From NCBI GenBank assembly GCA_945859605.1, contig OX243815.1:22517684-22581683 (forward strand): a stretch of DNA of 64,000 bases, read 5' to 3'. Position 1 is the stretch's first letter. Each line of letters begins with the position of its first letter. Made by a program: the position numbers and the translations under genes. Positions 60,404 to 64,000 of the stretch are shown here, piece by piece. The notes beneath the pieces were generated by a model. It did not search any database. It was given only the letters and a program-made list of their open reading frames with translations, and had not been told where the DNA came from. The DNA is from Lumbricus rubellus (lineage: Eukaryota > Annelida > Clitellata > Crassiclitellata > Lumbricidae).

Positions 60404-60566
60404 TTGATTCAACAGAACAAGGATGATGCCATCTTGCATTTAAACGATGGAGTAGTAATCAGGACATGTTTACAAATGACGTCATGTTATAAAAATCGGT
60501 CAAACACTACTGGCGCCGCCATTTGGGTGATTCTAAATTATTATGAACCTGACCATTAAGTTTAAA
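60404..60566 (-). promoter_or_regulatory. DNAAF2 promoter with forkhead and CRE sites
   Basis: Just upstream of DNAAF2 lie TGTTTAC at 60467-60473 (GTAAACA on the gene strand, a forkhead/FOXJ1-type site) and a full palindromic CRE TGACGTCA at 60477-60484. A ggcgccgccat word follows. FOXJ1 drives many ciliary genes, so the site fits, but function is an inference. A hAT element begins at 60567. Confidence 0.45.
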
Positions 60567-60786
60567 CAGTGGCGTAGGCATGCCCGGGCAATTACGGGCA
60601 ATGCCCGGGTTGGCAATTAGCTCTGACCGGGCTGGTTGGAATCAAGAAATTGGTAAATTTTATTTTGAGCTTAATAGTTTGATGCTAGGAAAATTCGTGT
60701 AAATTACTTAAGGACTGAGTGTAATGCATTATGAAATGTGGCCAAACCTGTAACCAGAGGCAAACCAAGACGCGGTATATATATAC

Positions 60787-60825
<39 letters not shown>

Positions 60826-61882
60826 GCATCCATAGACGGAAACCTCGTCCCGTGTGAGGAGGGGATGAATGGGCGGCCGAATGCCCAGACACTGAATGTT
60901 ATCACAGATCAAGGTCGAGAGGTCATCTGTTGTCGCAGCTGTCGCAGTCATTAGTTAACCTATGCTCTGGCTGGTCGCTCTCTGCCTGTCGAGTGATATA
61001 TTACACGTGTCGTCACTTCATTTATGTTCCTTCCGACGGAGGAACCAATCTCTCATAAGTCACATTTAGACTTCTGGCCCACAGAGTATTCGGTTTCCCG
61101 TACCCCACCATTCGCACATTCGACGATGTTCGTACATTAAAAAGGTCAGCCGAGGTTATACATCAATAGTCCTACTATTTAAGTGAGACGCCTGGAGAAG
61201 ACACCAGACAAGGAAATGAATTAGGCTACTCTGTTAAACATTAGAGATATCTTAATTCTCATGTCAAAGGAAAACAAGGGAGGTGTTCGCCTTCCTTCGT
61301 CTGATGAATTACCCAGGCGACAGGTTTATGGGTGGCATCTGACATATGTCACAGTACAGGGGGGTAGATAGATCTATATCAGCGTTAGCTCTATAGACCT
61401 AATGGTCTCAGTTTGAGTTCAGTCGGTGTGCCACTTTGTTATATAGGCCTACACATGGGTCCAAAATTTGGCATTTCTAAGTTTATTCTCTTACCGTAGT
61501 CTACTCGTTTAGTAGACTATAATATTATATCCTTGTGACCGATGCATGCATGACCTGACTGTTCGAACTATTTCAACTGGCTGGAGATTGATTGCAGTTT
61601 ACGTAGGCTATTGCTCAGTTTCTAATGTAGGCCTAACAATTCTAATATTATTCAGGTAAGTGGCAGCAAATCTGTTGAATGCTAGTCAGTGAATTAGGCC
61701 TATTGCAGTTATAATGACATTGTGGGCACATAGCGGCGGGGGATTATAGCCTAGACCTGTTAGGCCTAGTTGCTAATTGCCACCTTAGAATTAATCAGAT
61801 TGGTGTCTTAATTATAATCAATGTTGACTATTTTTGAGTTGGTTTGCTGCCCGGGTCAATTTGGTGTCTAGCTACGCCACTG
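60567..61882. mobile_element. hAT-like transposon, 1316 bp
   Basis: The exact 8-bp target duplication agtttaaa (60559-60566, 61883-61890) flanks 11-bp perfect termini cagtggcgtag. cccgggcaa/tgcccgggtcaa words near both ends add to the pairing. There is a TA microsatellite at about 60777-60824 and no transposase frame. It sits about 160 bp from DNAAF2 exon 1 and could supply promoter sequence. Confidence 0.82.
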
Positions 61883-61904
61883 AGTTTAAAATGCAGTTTA
61901 AGAT

Positions 61905-62035
61905 GTAGCCTAGGACTAAGAAAGTCAAATTACTTTCCGTTTTCGTCTTTTGTCGATTTAAAAATTAACACAACGATGTTTTCCTTTTTTACTTTTTTCA
62001 ATTCCGTTTCCATCGTTCGCTACATCATTCTAGCC
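61905..62035 (-). mobile_element. Partial copy of the 490-904 hAT-like family
   Basis: On the minus strand, gatgtagcgaacgatggaaac and acggaaagtaatttgacttt match in order the left part of the element at 490-904 (gatgtaaaaacgatggaaac, acagaaagtaatttgacttt). The ends are missing or diverged. Confidence 0.5.
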
Positions 62036-62961
62036 TATGGAATGAAGTGATGAGCAATAAACTTCATCGCGGCTGCTCGGGCTATTCTCGTTGCCGTAGG
62101 CCTGTAGGCCTATTAGTGCTTTCACAAATTGAATCGATGTGGTAGGTTGACGACACAAGACAAACGCATTGCTTCCAATTGTGCAAAATAGGGCCTACTT
62201 TGACCTATAGCTAGTCTATAGGCCTATAATATGGATGTCAGCGATTTAGTTAATGTTCGCAACAGTAGGCTACCGTTCGAAACCGGTTTTCGGTCTGAGC
62301 GGAATTAAGCTCTTCGTCGATGACAGAACAGACGTTTGATTCGTAAAGACGACTGGAGGACATAACACAGCACCAGAGGGATTTATCGTTCGTCTCCAGT
62401 CGTCTGGAAAAGACTCCGACGAAGAAAGCTCCTCCGTCTAACGACTTTCATCCTCTGACTTCGATGATGATGAGTGGCGATGCGTGATAAAATGTAATCC
62501 AGAAGATGATGAGGCTGGAATATGAAAGATAGATGGAGGAGGGTGCAGTGCAAATATGGCTGGTGTCACGATATAAAGTCCCTTTGGTATAAAGTCTCCC
62601 GCTCAAAACAGAGACTATAGTCTCCTCTGTATTGGAAGAAATTTTTCTGGTATAAAAGTTAATAATAATTATTTGGAAACGCATGTATTAAGGTCTATAT
62701 ATAGGCCCTGTATTTTACTAAGGCCTACGCTTACGTTACGTTTACTCTGTAACTGGCACTAGCCTATAACTTCGGTCTGCAGGACATAATTTATTGAACT
62801 CACCTATGGGAATATTGTTGGGACATATCCTTAAAATCATATTTAACAAAATGCCATGTTTTACGGACCATTCTTACTCGAAAACAACAGACGAAAAACA
62901 TTATTCTGCAAGGCATTGTTTATTGCATCTCAAACCATGAAGAATTGGTGGGGGTCGCGGG
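62036..62961. other. No gene seen; TAGGCCTA-rich
   Basis: Several TAGGCCTA-type words. A 12-bp inverted repeat agacgactggag (62347-62358, complement 62394-62405) could fold. No recognisable coding exon. Confidence 0.4.
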
Positions 62962-63260
62962 CATGGGCGTCCGCAGCGGGGCGCAAGGGGGCGCAAGTGC
63001 GCCCCCTGGATTTTTCGCATAGTTGCACATAAATGAGATTATTTAGTTGTGAGTGTCACAATGCACATTTCAATGTGATTATCGATTCGTTCTACAAGTT
63101 GAACCTATTAAATCTTTCTTTGGGCGCATAACGTATCGGTAGCCTATAGGATTCTCTTGTGATAATATGGAAATTCAAACTGTCACCCATTAAATTTAGA
63201 CCATGTGACAATTATTTAAAAGTTTGCGCCCCCCTAGAAAATTTCCTGCGGACGCCCATG
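62962..63260. mobile_element. hAT-like MITE, 299 bp
   Basis: The exact 8-bp duplication gtcgcggg (62954-62961, 63261-63268) flanks perfect 15-bp termini catgggcgtccgcag. Subterminal gggggcgcaa and its complement region gcgccccc also pair. The termini resemble the 3388-3561 family. Confidence 0.88.
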
Positions 63261-63624
63261 GTCGCGGGATGTCGGCGAACGTTGAGCCGATAATAGGCCT
63301 ATTACTACTTTATTAGGCTATATAGGCCTATGCTATGCATAATTGCTGCAACTCATCACTGGTCTAAAGACGCCTAAACTTAAAGTCCCGCGGCGCATAT
63401 AGGCCTAAAAGAAAAATGCAGCAGTTCAGTTGATGGTCGATACAGAAAGGGCCTATGGGCGATCTCTATAATAATAATTATGCTCGTCTCTTATTAAGCT
63501 TACACGAGTTGCTGCATAGGCCTACATGTACATTATGTACAATAGGCATGTAGTGCAGACCCCGCCGCCTTGCAGTGTATACATACTTTATATACAGTAT
63601 ATTTAGTTATATATGAAATATAGG

Positions 63625-63667
<43 letters not shown>

Positions 63668-63854
63668 ATTATGCATAGGCCTACTATTGCATAGGCTCTG
63701 CAGCGAATAGCAGTAATCGATTTCTTTTGTTTGCAATGGTGACTGGGGGACGGGGGAGTGATCATCCTGACCTTCGTTTGCTTGCAAAAAGAAGAATATG
63801 GAAACGACGCTGACGTTTAAGTCGTTCTCCTGTGTTCCATCTCACTTTGCCTCG
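63261..63854. other. No gene seen; TAGGCCTA words and TA repeat
   Basis: Gene-free sequence with many TAGGCCTA-type palindromes and a pure TA microsatellite at about 63630-63662. Confidence 0.5.
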
Positions 63855-64000
63855 CTGTCTCTCTCTGTCTCTATGTCTCTCTGCAGCTGCCTGTCTCTGT
63901 ATCTCCCATCTCTCCCTATTGTATCTGTCTGTGTCCCTGTCTGTCTATGTCTGTCTGTGTCCCTGTCTGTCTGTATGTCTGTCTGTCTGTCTGTCTATCT
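63855..64000. repeat. gtct/ctgtctgt microsatellite, runs off the window
   Basis: tctctctgtctctatgtctc then ctgtctgtctgtctgtctat. The array continues to the last base, so its full length is unknown. Confidence 0.92.

Overview
The window is eukaryotic. The genes have many introns with GT-AG junctions, and they sit among SINEs, LINE fragments and DNA-transposon remnants. The protein families and the abundant palindrome TAGGCCTA suggest an invertebrate animal, probably a marine deuterostome such as an echinoderm. That assignment is an inference from style and homology, not a proof. Joining exons by eye with matched phases gives five protein-coding genes: EMC6 (+, 5251-11645, five exons), an acylphosphatase (-, 13218-16296, four exons), NCBP2/CBP20 (-, 18654-22214, three exons), a group II p21-activated kinase (+, coding 31946-48305, nine coding exons, with a likely non-coding first exon near 23.2-23.4 kb), and the dynein assembly factor DNAAF2/Kintoun (-, 56218 to about 60292, three exons).

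Layout. 1-4.9 kb has no gene I can support and is rich in TAGGCCTA and small DNA transposons. 5.25-11.65 kb is EMC6, whose introns carry a 5'-truncated LINE and an inverted SINE pair. 13.2-16.3 kb is the acylphosphatase, which includes a 17-nt microexon. 18.6-22.2 kb is NCBP2, whose second intron holds a GC-rich repeat, a long-terminal-inverted-repeat transposon and a SINE. 23.1-49.6 kb is the PAK gene, with long introns full of mobile elements. 49.6-56.2 kb is a convergent, gene-poor interval. 56.2-60.4 kb is DNAAF2, with a 137-bp-arm foldback in an intron and a 41-residue coding repeat. 60.6-64 kb is gene-free as far as I can see and holds two more hAT-like elements and microsatellites.

The five genes do not form a pathway: membrane-protein insertion in the ER, acyl-phosphate hydrolysis, nuclear cap binding, Cdc42-linked kinase signalling and ciliary dynein assembly. 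The clearest genome-scale signal is non-autonomous DNA transposons. Eight elements have terminal inverted repeats and exact 8-bp target duplications (hAT-like). Three 82-bp elements are bounded by TTAA or a near match (piggyBac-like). Single elements resemble PIF/Harbinger, Mutator and Tc1/mariner types. I found no CRISPR array, rRNA or free-standing tRNA gene. The most novel-looking items are the 17-nt acylphosphatase exon carrying the catalytic arginine, the DNAAF2 intronic foldback, the transposon carrying a telomere-like satellite, and the divergent N terminus of DNAAF2.
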